Assembly (NCBI GenBank): GCA_038882715.1
Contig: JAVZNR010000001.1
Span: forward strand, 243,668 to 300,940
Origin: Candidatus Bathyarchaeia archaeon
Lineage (GTDB): Archaea > Thermoproteota > Bathyarchaeia > Bathyarchaeales > DTEX01
DNA length: 57,273 bases
Direction of reading: 5' to 3'
Of this stretch, positions 8,866 through 17,669 are shown piece after piece; position 1 is the first letter of the stretch; each line of letters begins with the position of its first letter. The position numbers and the translations under genes were made by a program. The notes beneath the pieces were generated by a model, which did not search any database, was not told where the DNA came from, and saw only the letters and a program-made list of their open reading frames with translations.

Positions 8866-9780
8866 GTGAGATTGGCTACTCTTAGTTACGGAAGCGTTGA
8901 GGTTGAGGATACTTTTGCAGAAATGTTCGAAATGTGGGTTAGCCGAGTTCTTATAACCGCCGAGAACGAGAAATGGGTTCAAGTGGCTGCTGAGGTTGCG
9001 ACCGGCTTCGCATCCTCTATAATAGGCTCACCAGCTGAGGCCGGGGTTGAATGCCTGCTTAAACCCAGCGAAACCCCGGACGGAAGGATTGGAGCCATAA
9101 TTCAGATTTATCATCGTACAAGGGGCGACTTAAAGAGGCAGATGGTGGCTCGCATAGGCCAATGCGTAATGACGTGTCCAACGACGGCGGCTTTCAACGC
9201 CTTGGAGGGGACGCCTAGGAAGCTTAAGGTTGGTAGAAGTCTGCGCTTCTTTGGCGATGGTTTCCAAAGGCTCGACAACATTTATGGTAGGAGGGTTTGG
9301 CGTATACCCGTCATGGAGGGCGAATTCATAGTTGAGGACAGGTTTGGAGTTAAGAAGGGCGTGGCTGGGGGAAACTTCCTTATAATGGCTAGGGACTTAA
9401 AGTCCGGGTTAGCCGCAGCCGAAGCAGCTGTTGACGCCATACGTGAAAGCGTTAAAGGAGTTATACTCCCGTTTCCCGGAGGCATATGTCGCTCCGGGTC
9501 TAAGGTTGGGTCACTGAAATATAAGATTCCGGCCTCAACAAATCACCTGTATTGCCCAACCTTAAGGGGCATAGAGCCTGAGAGTAAAGTCCCAGAAGGG
9601 GTGAAAACCATTTATGAAGTGGTTATAAATGGGCTTGGTTTAAGCGAAGTTAAGATGGCTATGGCCGAAGGAATAAAAGCCGCAGCTAGTGTTCCAGGGG
9701 TCATCAGAATATCTGCTGGAAATTATGGCGGTAAGCTCGGTCAACACAAAGTTTATCTTCATGAACTATTAGGAGAGTAG
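8866..9780 (+). CDS. ftr: Formylmethanofuran:tetrahydromethanopterin formyltransferase
   Basis: Transfers the formyl group between methanofuran and tetrahydromethanopterin, the step next to Fwd. The protein has 304 residues (family ~297) and aligns along its length by eye. It has the N-terminal DTFAEMF segment, the GCPAEAG-like SSIIGSPAEAGVE, a TCPTTAAFNA segment, GGNFLIMA near residue 168 and the closing GNYGGKLG. The GTG start at 8866 is forced by a stop just upstream. Its divergent pairing with fwdDB supports a C1 module used for reductive acetyl-CoM-independent metabolism or formate/CO2 handling. Confidence 0.93.
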   Translation: MRLATLSYGSVEVEDTFAEMFEMWVSRVLITAENEKWVQVAAEVATGFASSIIGSPAEAGVECLLKPSETPDGRIGAIIQIYHRTRGDLKRQMVARIGQCVMTCPTTAAFNALEGTPRKLKVGRSLRFFGDGFQRLDNIYGRRVWRIPVMEGEFIVEDRFGVKKGVAGGNFLIMARDLKSGLAAAEAAVDAIRESVKGVILPFPGGICRSGSKVGSLKYKIPASTNHLYCPTLRGIEPESKVPEGVKTIYEVVINGLGLSEVKMAMAEGIKAAASVPGVIRISAGNYGGKLGQHKVYLHELLGE

Positions 9781-9797
9781 CGGCGAAACGCGGCAGC

Positions 9798-10505
9798 CTA
9801 TTCCTCCCTCATCCTTCTTCGAACGGCAGGGTTTGTGTCAGCCAGCCTTTTAAGCGTGGACTCGAAGCTCTCGTCAGGCGGTATCTCCCTCTCAATAAAC
9901 AGCCCGGTTCTTCCAACATTGTCGCGGCGCATCAACGTGTAAACCCTGTTGAAAACTGTCTCAACAGATATTTTAAGGATCTTGGCGGCTCTCTCCTCCT
10001 GACCGATTACGCTGCTCTCGATATGCCCATTTTCAGTGGGCTCGATGAGCATCAAACGCTTATCGACTCCCGGAACCCTGATGCCCTTCTTAAGCATTTC
10101 TAATGTTGCTTTGCCGCTAAAATCGTAAAATTCCCTCTCAACGGTCTTCATCTTTGAGAGCGGGAATGAGACGCATGTGTTTTCATCGATCTCAATGTAG
10201 CCTTTAATCGCATAGTGTGGGGTTGCCTGCGTAAGGATGCGCCTGTTGATGGGTAGCCCGCTCATTCTCAAGGCATTTTCAATTATGAATGAGGGATAGG
10301 TGCCCGGGATAAATACGTCTATATCGCTTTTCGGCGAAACATCACCCCTAGCTATGCTTCCGTGCACAATGCATGGTATATGGGCTTTCTCAAGAGCCTC
10401 CATGATCCTGATGGCCTTAGCCCTCAAATCGGATAGAAGTTTCCAATGCTCTACGCTATAGAAAACCTCAACCCTTTCAGCATACGTCACGGGCTTTTTA
10501 GCCAA
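9798..10505 (-). CDS. Predicted archaeal nucleotidyltransferase
   Basis: A 235-residue protein with a pol-beta-type nucleotidyltransferase core. HGSIARGDVSPKSDIDVFI at about 48-66 gives the GS...D.D motif that holds two metal-binding Asp residues. After it come a C-terminal region with EERAAKILKIS and a basic end (RRRMREE). This organisation is that of a conserved archaeal family of unknown substrate. It could be a helical-hairpin-associated nucleotidyltransferase acting on RNA or protein. It converges with ftr and diverges from the protease gene. Confidence 0.75.
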   Translation of the reverse strand: MAKKPVTYAERVEVFYSVEHWKLLSDLRAKAIRIMEALEKAHIPCIVHGSIARGDVSPKSDIDVFIPGTYPSFIIENALRMSGLPINRRILTQATPHYAIKGYIEIDENTCVSFPLSKMKTVEREFYDFSGKATLEMLKKGIRVPGVDKRLMLIEPTENGHIESSVIGQEERAAKILKISVETVFNRVYTLMRRDNVGRTGLFIEREIPPDESFESTLKRLADTNPAVRRRMREE

Positions 10506-10623
10506 CGTGTTAAACCCCGAAACCCTTTTAAGGAGGTTTCCATCAACAAATATTTTCCACCTCCCTAAAAATAAGCTGGTATGGTCAAAAAGTTTTTGGC
10601 GATAATGAGATTTTCGGAAGAAA

Positions 10624-10632
10624 GTTTATTAA
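10624..10632 (+). promoter_or_regulatory. Probable TATA box of the site-2 protease gene
   Basis: GTTTATTAA lies about 35-43 bases before the ATG at 10667. An initiation site ~25 bases downstream would leave a leader of roughly 10 bases. Position and composition fit an archaeal TATA element; this is inference from sequence only. Confidence 0.4.
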
Positions 10633-10666
10633 TGCTTTCGGTTTTCTAATTTACGCGTCACATCGA

Positions 10667-11824
10667 ATGCTGGTTTCCCTTAAGGGAGCGTCGAGCTTCA
10701 TATTGGATGAAAAACAAATGCTTATTTCGCTTTTAATCGTTTGGCTAGCGATCTATCTTCTAGGTAGAGTTTTACCCCTGAAAAAGTACGGTTTAGACAT
10801 AAAACCGTTCTTTGTAAAGTATGAGTCGGAGCGGTTTAAGAGGATCCTTTCCAAATGCTCGGATAGGCAAAGAGTTTTATGGAGGCTCTTCAGCCATATA
10901 AGCGTTTTTTCAGGCTTCGTGCTCATGGTTTTCGCCATAGGCTTCCTCTCAATAAACCTTATGAGACCTTTACTCCGCTATGGGCGGGAGGTAACCGTGG
11001 TCCCAATAATCCCCGGATTAACTCTCGACCCAGTTTGGCTGCCGTACTTTCTAATAGCCGTTCTAGTGGCGATCCTCACCCATGAGGCGGCTCATGGAAT
11101 AATAGCTTTAACCGAGGGGGTTAAAGTGAAGTCCGCTGGTCTTCTAGCGTTCGCGATATTCCCCGGAGGCTTCGTCGAGGTTAATGAGGAGGAGATGAAT
11201 AGGCTACCGCGTATCTCCAGAATGAGGATTTTCTCAGCCGGCTCATCTTCAAATCTAGTATTCGGGCTGATGGCGTTGCTGGTAACATGGACTCTCTTTT
11301 CACCAGTTCCCTCAGGCATAGTTGTCATCAACGTTTTGGAGAAAGGCCCTCTCCACGAGGCTGGAATAGGGAGATGGGATATTATATACGCTTTAAACGA
11401 TACGAAGATAAACACTTATCTTGATCTTTCAGCCTTCATGTCTAGGGCTAAGCCCGGCGATAGGCTGATGGTATCTACGAGTAAAGGAAACTTCTTGATA
11501 ACGGTTATTCAGAGCCCTGAAGATAAGGATAAGGCTATAATTGGGCTGCTTTCACCGTACATACCCTACTATCGAAGTAGGCTTGGGCTCAGCTCATTCC
11601 TGGATACCCAAATCTATCTCACTCTCAGCTGGCTTCTCTCAGTGCTCTTCAGCGTCGTGATCTTCAACATGCTTCCAATACCAATGCTTGACGGTGATAG
11701 ATTCCTCCAATGCCTGATTGAAAAAGCGTCTGAAAAGAGCTATGCTTTCCTGAAAAAGTTTTTCAACGTCCTCTCACTGTTTTTGATGGTTGCAAACATG
11801 GCTGTAAGCCTAAGATTATGGTAG
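10667..11824 (+). CDS. Site-2 protease (M50) with PDZ domain
   Basis: Intramembrane zinc metalloprotease of 385 residues. HEAAH at 139-143 sits in a hydrophobic helix. The third zinc ligand is D342 in the NMLPIPMLDGDRF segment, again inside a membrane helix. Between them lies a PDZ domain (about 218-290, with GPLHEAGIGRWDII). Hydrophobic segments also lie at about 18-36, 77-97, 190-212 and 320-345, and the C-terminus ends in a further helix. Family members cut membrane-bound regulators or clear signal-peptide remnants. It is followed 22 bases later by ncsA in the same direction. Confidence 0.88.
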   Translation: MLVSLKGASSFILDEKQMLISLLIVWLAIYLLGRVLPLKKYGLDIKPFFVKYESERFKRILSKCSDRQRVLWRLFSHISVFSGFVLMVFAIGFLSINLMRPLLRYGREVTVVPIIPGLTLDPVWLPYFLIAVLVAILTHEAAHGIIALTEGVKVKSAGLLAFAIFPGGFVEVNEEEMNRLPRISRMRIFSAGSSSNLVFGLMALLVTWTLFSPVPSGIVVINVLEKGPLHEAGIGRWDIIYALNDTKINTYLDLSAFMSRAKPGDRLMVSTSKGNFLITVIQSPEDKDKAIIGLLSPYIPYYRSRLGLSSFLDTQIYLTLSWLLSVLFSVVIFNMLPIPMLDGDRFLQCLIEKASEKSYAFLKKFFNVLSLFLMVANMAVSLRLW

Positions 11825-11845
11825 ATGCTAAAGGACAGATAGATT

Positions 11846-12772
11846 ATGGTTAAATGCACTGTATGCGGGGTTAGAGAAGCCTTCTACCTTAGGCGGTATT
11901 CTGGAGAAAAGCTCTGCGTGAAATGTTTCCTTGAATCTATAGAGGACAAAGTTAGGGTCACCATAGCCAAATATAACATGTTTAGGTTTGATGACAGGAT
12001 AGCTGTTGCAGTCTCGGGTGGAAAAGACAGCCTCAGCCTGCTGCATATACTCGCAAAGATTGAGAGAAGCTTCCCGAAAGCGGAGCTTTACGCTATAACA
12101 GTCGATGAGGGAATAGCGGGCTACAGGGATGAAGCCATAGAGATAGCCTCCGAAAACTGCAGGGAGATCGGCGTAAAACACTCTGTAATATCGTTTAAAG
12201 ATCTCTACGGTCACACGCTGGACGATATAGTTAAGCGGATAAAAGCGTCTGGTGTAGAATTAACGCCCTGCTCCTACTGTGGGGTTCTTAGGAGGAAAGC
12301 CTTAAACCTGCTCGCAGCAAGGATAGGCGCAACGAAAATCGCTACAGCCCACAATTTGGACGATGAGGTCCAAACATTCATGCTTAACATAATGCACGGC
12401 GATATTTTCAGAGTGTCTAGGACAGGCCCGACGTTTGAGGATGAGAAGCCCGGCTTGGTTCCTAGAGTTAAGCCGCTCTGTGAGGTCTTGGAGAGAGAAG
12501 TAACGCTATACGCTTATCTAAAGGGGATAAGGTTCCAAGAGAACCCGTGCCCATACGCCGGAGAAGCCCTAAGAAACGATATAAGAAATATGCTGAATAG
12601 GCTTGAGGAGAAACATCCTGGAACAAAATATAAGATTTACAGGTCGGCTGAAAAAATCAGAGAAGCCATTGGAAGCATGGCTCCAAAAGTAGCTCTTAGG
12701 CAATGCGCCATGTGCGGCGAACCCACCGTGGGCGAAATATGTCAAGCATGCCGCCTACTACAAAACATATAG
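11846..12772 (+). CDS. ncsA: tRNA 2-thiolation protein, NcsA/Ctu1 type
   Basis: Adenylates and thiolates uridine-34 of certain tRNAs. Zinc-binding pairs C4/C7 and C24/C27 lie at the N-terminus. The PP-loop SGGKDS is at 57-62. C142 and C145 in PCSYCG are at the conserved catalytic/cluster-binding site, a further Cys lies in NPCPY, and there is a C-terminal zinc ribbon (CAMCG...CQAC). Length (308) and layout match the archaeal Ncs6-like family. A divergent paralog lies at 23.2-24.2 kb. The sulfur carrier (SAMP/Urm1-like) is not in the window. Confidence 0.88.
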   Translation: MVKCTVCGVREAFYLRRYSGEKLCVKCFLESIEDKVRVTIAKYNMFRFDDRIAVAVSGGKDSLSLLHILAKIERSFPKAELYAITVDEGIAGYRDEAIEIASENCREIGVKHSVISFKDLYGHTLDDIVKRIKASGVELTPCSYCGVLRRKALNLLAARIGATKIATAHNLDDEVQTFMLNIMHGDIFRVSRTGPTFEDEKPGLVPRVKPLCEVLEREVTLYAYLKGIRFQENPCPYAGEALRNDIRNMLNRLEEKHPGTKYKIYRSAEKIREAIGSMAPKVALRQCAMCGEPTVGEICQACRLLQNI

Positions 12773-12798
12773 GCTGTGGGGCGGCTTAAGAATAATGT

Positions 12799-13138
12799 TT
12801 GGACGGTGGGTCACTGAAGCTCGACGCGCAGAATCAGCAGGCCCAAACCAGCCCGCGGCTCATACCCGCACCCCTCTGAGCGCCGGTCGTCCAGGCTTAG
12901 GTTGCTCCCTCCCGGGCCTGGCCAGGTTCGCCTGGCAAACACGGTTACATCTCTCCTACGAGAGATGCTCCGTGACCGCCGGCCCCAGAGGACAGGTAAT
13001 CATTGCTTAAGGCTGGATGGGTCTGCAGCCTTACGCGCCTCGCTTCAGCTTTCGGCCCGCCGTATAGGGGGTTTGCGGTCGAGGCTCCTTTAGCCTCTCA
13101 GGGGACCCCTAGCCCCCCGCCTGAGACCCACCGTCCAA
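12799..13138 (-). ncRNA. ffs: Signal recognition particle RNA (7S RNA)
   Basis: On the minus strand the ends pair perfectly (TTGGACGGTGGGTC with GACCCACCGTCCAA), giving the helix 1 that is typical of archaeal SRP RNA. The 5' Alu part has the GGGGGGCTAGG segment and nearby CCCCTG stretches. The S domain has the SRP54-binding helix 8 signature CCAGGCCCGGGAGGGAGCA near 12905-12925, with a GNRA-type loop read as GGGA, and an adjacent asymmetric loop. Length is about 340 bases against the usual ~300-320. The region is much richer in G and C than its flanks, as expected for a structured RNA. Exact ends are approximate to a few bases. Confidence 0.93.
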
Positions 13139-13160
13139 TTAAACCTAAATATTTCATGTG

Positions 13161-13168
13161 CTAATAAA
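13161..13168 (-). promoter_or_regulatory. Probable TATA box for SRP RNA
   Basis: On the minus strand TTTATTAG is centred about 26 bases upstream of the predicted 5' end of the SRP RNA, the normal archaeal TATA spacing. The surrounding sequence is A/T-rich. Confidence 0.5.
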
Positions 13169-13186
13169 CGCTTCTCTCCAAGTATT

Positions 13187-14482
13187 TTAGGTTCCCTTGA
13201 TTATGCCCATTAAAATTGGCATCAGCATTGTTCCCTTCTCTAGGACGCCTAGGCTTCCTCTCCTGCAGTCTTTTTCAGAGAACTTTTCTATTTTGTCGCT
13301 TTCGACTCCGCCTCCAGATATTAGGAGTGGAACTGGGTCGTCGCTGTGCGCTTTAAGTTTACATGGTGTTGAGTGGTCGGCGGTTACGCAAACCACGGTT
13401 TTATCTAAATCTATTTTCGGAAGCACTTTTCCGAAAAAGTATCTGTCGATGATCGCTATCGTTTCAGCCTTACGCATAAATTGCCCGTCGTGCCCCGGTT
13501 CGTCCGGACCCTTAATGTGAATGTAGAAGCAGTCGAAATCGCCTAGAACGCTAAGCAGCTTTTCAGCTCTAAATAGGCAGTCACGCATCAAGTCTCCTGA
13601 GGGCGGCGGAACCTCTATAAGATGCATGCCGGCTAGTCTCGCTATTCCCCTTTCAACAGGCATGTCCGCTAAACACGCAAACTTCACATTATATTTATCG
13701 TTTATATTGAAGAATTTTGGTAATGTGTCTCCCGCATCGCGAGTTAAGATGACGTTAGCCTTCAGCTTTCCGGAGGCTTCGCGCCTCTTATTTACCTGAT
13801 GCTCCTCTAGGATCCTATGGCTCTTCCAGACGAATTCGTTCACCAGCGCGGCTGAAATTCTAGCGGATTCGCTGTCTTCGAGGGGCGTGCAGTCTTCAAG
13901 GATCATGCGGAAATCTGGCTTCACGACGCCTAGGCCGGCAACCCTCTCATAAGCCGGGTCGGTGTTAGATACTTTGCTTGAAAGCGGCTTACCTAAACTC
14001 CTTATAACTAGGACGCCTCTATGACCTATCGTGTTCTTAAATACGAATTCAGCTAGATAAGACTCGAGCTTAACCATCCTGTTGACTGCTTCAGCCAGCT
14101 CAGAAGCCTCCTCGGTTGTCAGATCCCTCCCAGCCCTCCTATCGATTATGCGCCTATCTTTCCCCAATGTTGCAAAATTGCATCTTAACGCTAGGTCGCC
14201 GTCTCTGAAGTCTAAGCCGGCGCCATAAGCCTCTAGGGGACCTCTGCCAACATGGTATATGTACGGATCGTAGCCTAGGATCGATATGACGGCCACATCG
14301 CTTTCCGGAGCAACCCCGCGCTCAACAGTGTACATGAGCCCGAGCTTCCCGTTTCTTGCCAGAAGATCCATGTTCGGCGTCTCAGCGAACTCCAGCGGCG
14401 TCCTGCCGCCTAGCTCCTCTATTGGCAGGTCGCCCATCCCATCAATAACCACATATATCAGCTTTCTAGGCACCTGTTTCAC
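13187..14482 (-). CDS. apgM: 2,3-bisphosphoglycerate-independent phosphoglycerate mutase, archaeal type
   Basis: Interconverts 3- and 2-phosphoglycerate. It is an alkaline-phosphatase-superfamily enzyme of 431 residues. The N-terminal VVIDGMGD segment provides the first metal Asp, and PESDVAVISILGYDP contains the Ser that is phosphorylated. HIKGPDEPGHDG and VCVTADHSTPC near the C-terminus give the remaining metal ligands. The archaeal ApgM form (~410 residues) is recognisable from RCNFAT and RAGRDLT. Glycolysis or gluconeogenesis is also represented in the window by pfkA. Confidence 0.92.
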   Translation of the reverse strand: MKQVPRKLIYVVIDGMGDLPIEELGGRTPLEFAETPNMDLLARNGKLGLMYTVERGVAPESDVAVISILGYDPYIYHVGRGPLEAYGAGLDFRDGDLALRCNFATLGKDRRIIDRRAGRDLTTEEASELAEAVNRMVKLESYLAEFVFKNTIGHRGVLVIRSLGKPLSSKVSNTDPAYERVAGLGVVKPDFRMILEDCTPLEDSESARISAALVNEFVWKSHRILEEHQVNKRREASGKLKANVILTRDAGDTLPKFFNINDKYNVKFACLADMPVERGIARLAGMHLIEVPPPSGDLMRDCLFRAEKLLSVLGDFDCFYIHIKGPDEPGHDGQFMRKAETIAIIDRYFFGKVLPKIDLDKTVVCVTADHSTPCKLKAHSDDPVPLLISGGGVESDKIEKFSEKDCRRGSLGVLEKGTMLMPILMGIIKGT

Positions 14483-14594
14483 CCCAGAGCCTAACTCTAT
14501 TATGAAAGCTGGCAGCGTTTATTAAAACTTTTTAAGATTTAACCTCCTCTTTTAGAATGCTGGAAATTCATGTTATCTGAGGCGTGTATGATCA

Positions 14595-16145
14595 ATGAAA
14601 CTTAAAGTTAAACTGCTCGACTTGGAGTCAGGCGGAAAATTTATAGTTGTCTTGAATAGGGAGGACGCTGAGGATTTAGGGGTTTCAGGCCTAGGCCGCG
14701 TAAAACTGCTGGGTAGAGGTAGGGAGGTAACAGCGATAGTTAATGTGGCTTTTGAGAGCGTTGGGAGGGGCTACATAGGCGTTTATGATGAGGTTAAAAG
14801 ATACATGGGTTTAAGGGAGGATGACGAGGTTGACGTTGAGGCGGCGCACTTTCCGCTCTCAGTCTACTATGTGAGGAATAAGCTCAGCGGGAGAAAGCTA
14901 ACATATGAGGAGATCTTCGAGATAGTTAAGGATGCCGTCAGCGGAAACCTAAGCGAGATCGAGATCGCGGCTTTTGTGACCGCTCTCCACGCCTTCGGCT
15001 TAGATTTAGATGAGGCGACAAGCCTATCGATGGCTATGGTTGAGACCGGAAATAGGCTTGAGCTCAAAAAGCCACTGATAGTTGATAAGCACTCTATAGG
15101 CGGGGTTCCCGGAGATAAAACCACGCTTCTCGTTGTCCCTATAATCGCGGCGTCCGGCTTGACGATACCTAAATCCTCCTCTAGGTCTATTACTTCCGCC
15201 GCTGGGACGGCTGATAGGGCTGAGGTTCTTATGCCCGTTGCATTGGGTATAGAGGAGATGCGCGAGGTCGTTGAGAAGACTAATGGCTGTATTGTTTGGG
15301 GCGGGGCATTGGATTTGGCTCCGGCCGACGACATTTTCATTAGGGTTGAGCATCCACTGTCTATAGACCCGCTCCTACTGCCTTCGATAATGGGTAAGAA
15401 GAAGGCTGTGGGCGCAAACCTCCTAGTGATCGACATACCGACTGGGAGGGGGACAAAGATAAAGACCATTGGCGAAGCAGATCTGTTGGCCAAGGACTTC
15501 ATGGAGCTTGGACGCCGGCTTGGGATAAGAGTTCGATGTGCGGTAACCTACGGCGAGCAGCCGGTCGGCTACGCTGTGGGCCCGGCTTTAGAGGCTTGGG
15601 AGGCTCTGAACACTATAATGGGTAGGAGCCAAGCGTACGATCTGATAGATAAGGCGACCCATATAGCTGGCATTCTCCTAGAGATGAGCGGAAAGGCTGA
15701 TGGAAATGGCGGCGCGATCGCCCTAGAGGTCTTAAGGTCTGGGAAGGCTGAGGAGAAGCTGCGCGAGATCATTGGCGCCCAGGGGGGAAACCCGAATATC
15801 ATGCCGGACGATATAGCGCTGGGCTCTGAGAGGTTCATCGTGCGCTCGAAAAGGAGTGGTGTAGTCTTATGGATAGATAATGCGTCTGTGGTTGAGGCTG
15901 CTAGGCTGGCTGGCGCTCCTAGAGATAAGGGTGCAGGGGTTTTACTTCATAGAAAGATAGGCGACAAGGTCTCTGAAGGGGAGGCGCTGGCAACAATATT
16001 CGCTGAGAGGGCCAGTAAGCTTGAGAGGGCGATAAGCGTCTTTGAGGAGTTTCCGGTTATAGGTGTTGGAGATAGAATGGAGATGCTCATCCACGAGGTT
16101 AGGGAGAGGCCTATAGCGAAGAGAACTTTTGTCCTAGAGCGCTAA
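14595..16145 (+). CDS. deoA: AMP phosphorylase
   Basis: Phosphorolyses AMP to adenine and ribose 1,5-bisphosphate. The 516-residue length includes the ~85-residue N-terminal domain that marks archaeal AMP phosphorylase rather than bacterial thymidine phosphorylase (~440). Catalytic-core features are VDKHSIGGVPGDKT, SSRSITSAAGTADRAEV, GGALDLAPADD and the glycine-rich GYAVGPALEAWEAL. In archaea this enzyme commonly works with ribose-1,5-bisphosphate isomerase and type III RuBisCO, neither of which is in the window. A short gap separates it from glyA. Confidence 0.92.
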   Translation: MKLKVKLLDLESGGKFIVVLNREDAEDLGVSGLGRVKLLGRGREVTAIVNVAFESVGRGYIGVYDEVKRYMGLREDDEVDVEAAHFPLSVYYVRNKLSGRKLTYEEIFEIVKDAVSGNLSEIEIAAFVTALHAFGLDLDEATSLSMAMVETGNRLELKKPLIVDKHSIGGVPGDKTTLLVVPIIAASGLTIPKSSSRSITSAAGTADRAEVLMPVALGIEEMREVVEKTNGCIVWGGALDLAPADDIFIRVEHPLSIDPLLLPSIMGKKKAVGANLLVIDIPTGRGTKIKTIGEADLLAKDFMELGRRLGIRVRCAVTYGEQPVGYAVGPALEAWEALNTIMGRSQAYDLIDKATHIAGILLEMSGKADGNGGAIALEVLRSGKAEEKLREIIGAQGGNPNIMPDDIALGSERFIVRSKRSGVVLWIDNASVVEAARLAGAPRDKGAGVLLHRKIGDKVSEGEALATIFAERASKLERAISVFEEFPVIGVGDRMEMLIHEVRERPIAKRTFVLER

Positions 16146-16196
16146 AAATAAATATTTGCTAGCTATTTCTATGGGTTTGTTTAGGCTGGTGCAGTG

Positions 16197-17546
16197 ATGG
16201 AGGAGTTCTTTAAGGTAGCCCTTAACCTTATTGAGGCAAGCGAGAAACATGAGTTATACCGCGGAGAAGAGTGCATAAACCTCATAGCCAGCGAGGGCCT
16301 AAAGTCTCCAGCTGTTAAAGAAATGCTTCAGCTCACTATGGATCTTGAGAGCAGGTACGCTGAGGGCGAAAACGATCTTGAGGGGCATGTTAAGAGACGA
16401 TATTATCAAGGGCAAAAGTACATCTCTATGATAGAGGACTGCGTAACAGACCTCATGAAGATGCTGTTTAAGTGCAGCTGGGCTGATGTACGCCTAGTCT
16501 CCGGAACACACGCCAACCTGGCAACCTTTAAGGGCTTGTCGCTAACGACTAAAAGCCGAAAGATGGTTGTTACGCCGCTGAGCGCCGGAGCCCATATATC
16601 GCATGATTACACAGGCCTAGCTGGAATGGTTTTAGGCTTAGAGAACATAGAGCACGCATACGACGTTGAGAAGATGAATATAGACCCAGATAAGTCCGCC
16701 GAAATAATTAGGGCGGCTAAACCGGGCATAGTGACATTCGGCGGAAGCCTATTCCTATTCCCACACCCGGTTAAAGAGCTCAGCGACGTAGCCCATGAGG
16801 TCGGCGCGTACGTAGTCTACGATGCGGCGCATGTGCTGGGCTTAATAGCCGGCGGAATGTTCCAAGACCCGCTCAGGGAGGGCGCGGACTTCATGACGTC
16901 CTCAACCCACAAGACTTTCCCGGGGCCTCAGGGCGGCGTTATCTTAGCGGATAGGCGGGACGAGCGTATGGAGAAGGCTATAAGGAACGTTCAGTACGCT
17001 GTTTTCCCGCTCAGCACATCTAACACGCATCTGGGTAGGCTTCCGGCAACCGGCATAGCCGCTTTAGAGCTCAAGATATTCGGCGAAGCTCTCGCTAAGC
17101 AGATCGTTAGGAATGCGCAGGCTGCTGGCCAATACCTCTACGAGAATGGCTTAAAGGTTTTAGGCGAACGCTACAGTTTCACCATGTCGCATCAGCTGGC
17201 GGTCGATGTTAGGGAGTATGGCGGCGGAAAACGGGTTTCCGAAGCTCTTGAGGAGGCAAACATAATATTGAACAGGAATATTCTGCCATACGACGATCAG
17301 AACAACCGCGAAAACCCGTCGGGCATAAGGATAGGCTTCCAAGACGTGACCAGAAGGGGCTTCACGGAAAGCGACATAAAACACCTATGCGACCTAATGC
17401 TAGAAGTAATTAAGGGCAAGCGCAAGCCAGAAGAAGTGAGAAAAGAAGTCATAGCGCTGAGAAAAGCGCACAGCGAAATTAAATACGGTTTCCAAAGCGT
17501 AAGAGAAGCCATAGAGCATCTGCAAAGAAGCCTAAAAGGAATATAA
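16197..17546 (+). CDS. glyA: Serine hydroxymethyltransferase
   Basis: Interconverts serine and glycine with transfer of a one-carbon unit to a pterin carrier (tetrahydromethanopterin or a relative in archaea). PLP fold type I, 449 residues. The Schiff-base Lys is at about 239 in STHKTFPGPQGG, and VYDAAHVLGL supplies the cofactor Asp/His. ATG at 16197 is chosen; GTG at 16194 is equally in frame and adds one residue. Together with ftr/fwd it links amino acids to the C1 pool. Confidence 0.92.
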   Translation: MEEFFKVALNLIEASEKHELYRGEECINLIASEGLKSPAVKEMLQLTMDLESRYAEGENDLEGHVKRRYYQGQKYISMIEDCVTDLMKMLFKCSWADVRLVSGTHANLATFKGLSLTTKSRKMVVTPLSAGAHISHDYTGLAGMVLGLENIEHAYDVEKMNIDPDKSAEIIRAAKPGIVTFGGSLFLFPHPVKELSDVAHEVGAYVVYDAAHVLGLIAGGMFQDPLREGADFMTSSTHKTFPGPQGGVILADRRDERMEKAIRNVQYAVFPLSTSNTHLGRLPATGIAALELKIFGEALAKQIVRNAQAAGQYLYENGLKVLGERYSFTMSHQLAVDVREYGGGKRVSEALEEANIILNRNILPYDDQNNRENPSGIRIGFQDVTRRGFTESDIKHLCDLMLEVIKGKRKPEEVRKEVIALRKAHSEIKYGFQSVREAIEHLQRSLKGI

Positions 17547-17669
17547 AAGAGCAACAATAGCTTCTGCTTCAGTTTATCCAGCATTGCTATGCGCTGTTAT
17601 CTGGGGTAGTAGATGGGAGGGGCTAGACCGTAAAGAGTGGAGAAATAGCCAAAAATTCACAGTTAACCT

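Noticed and set aside
12795-13093. Plus-strand open frames across 12.8-13.1 kb
   Set aside because: They lie inside the SRP RNA gene, are Arg/Pro-rich and have no ribosome site.
14867-15502. Long antisense open frame inside AMP phosphorylase (also 29845-30213, 27292-27951)
   Set aside because: Shadow frames of strongly conserved genes; Ser/Pro-rich composition without motif.
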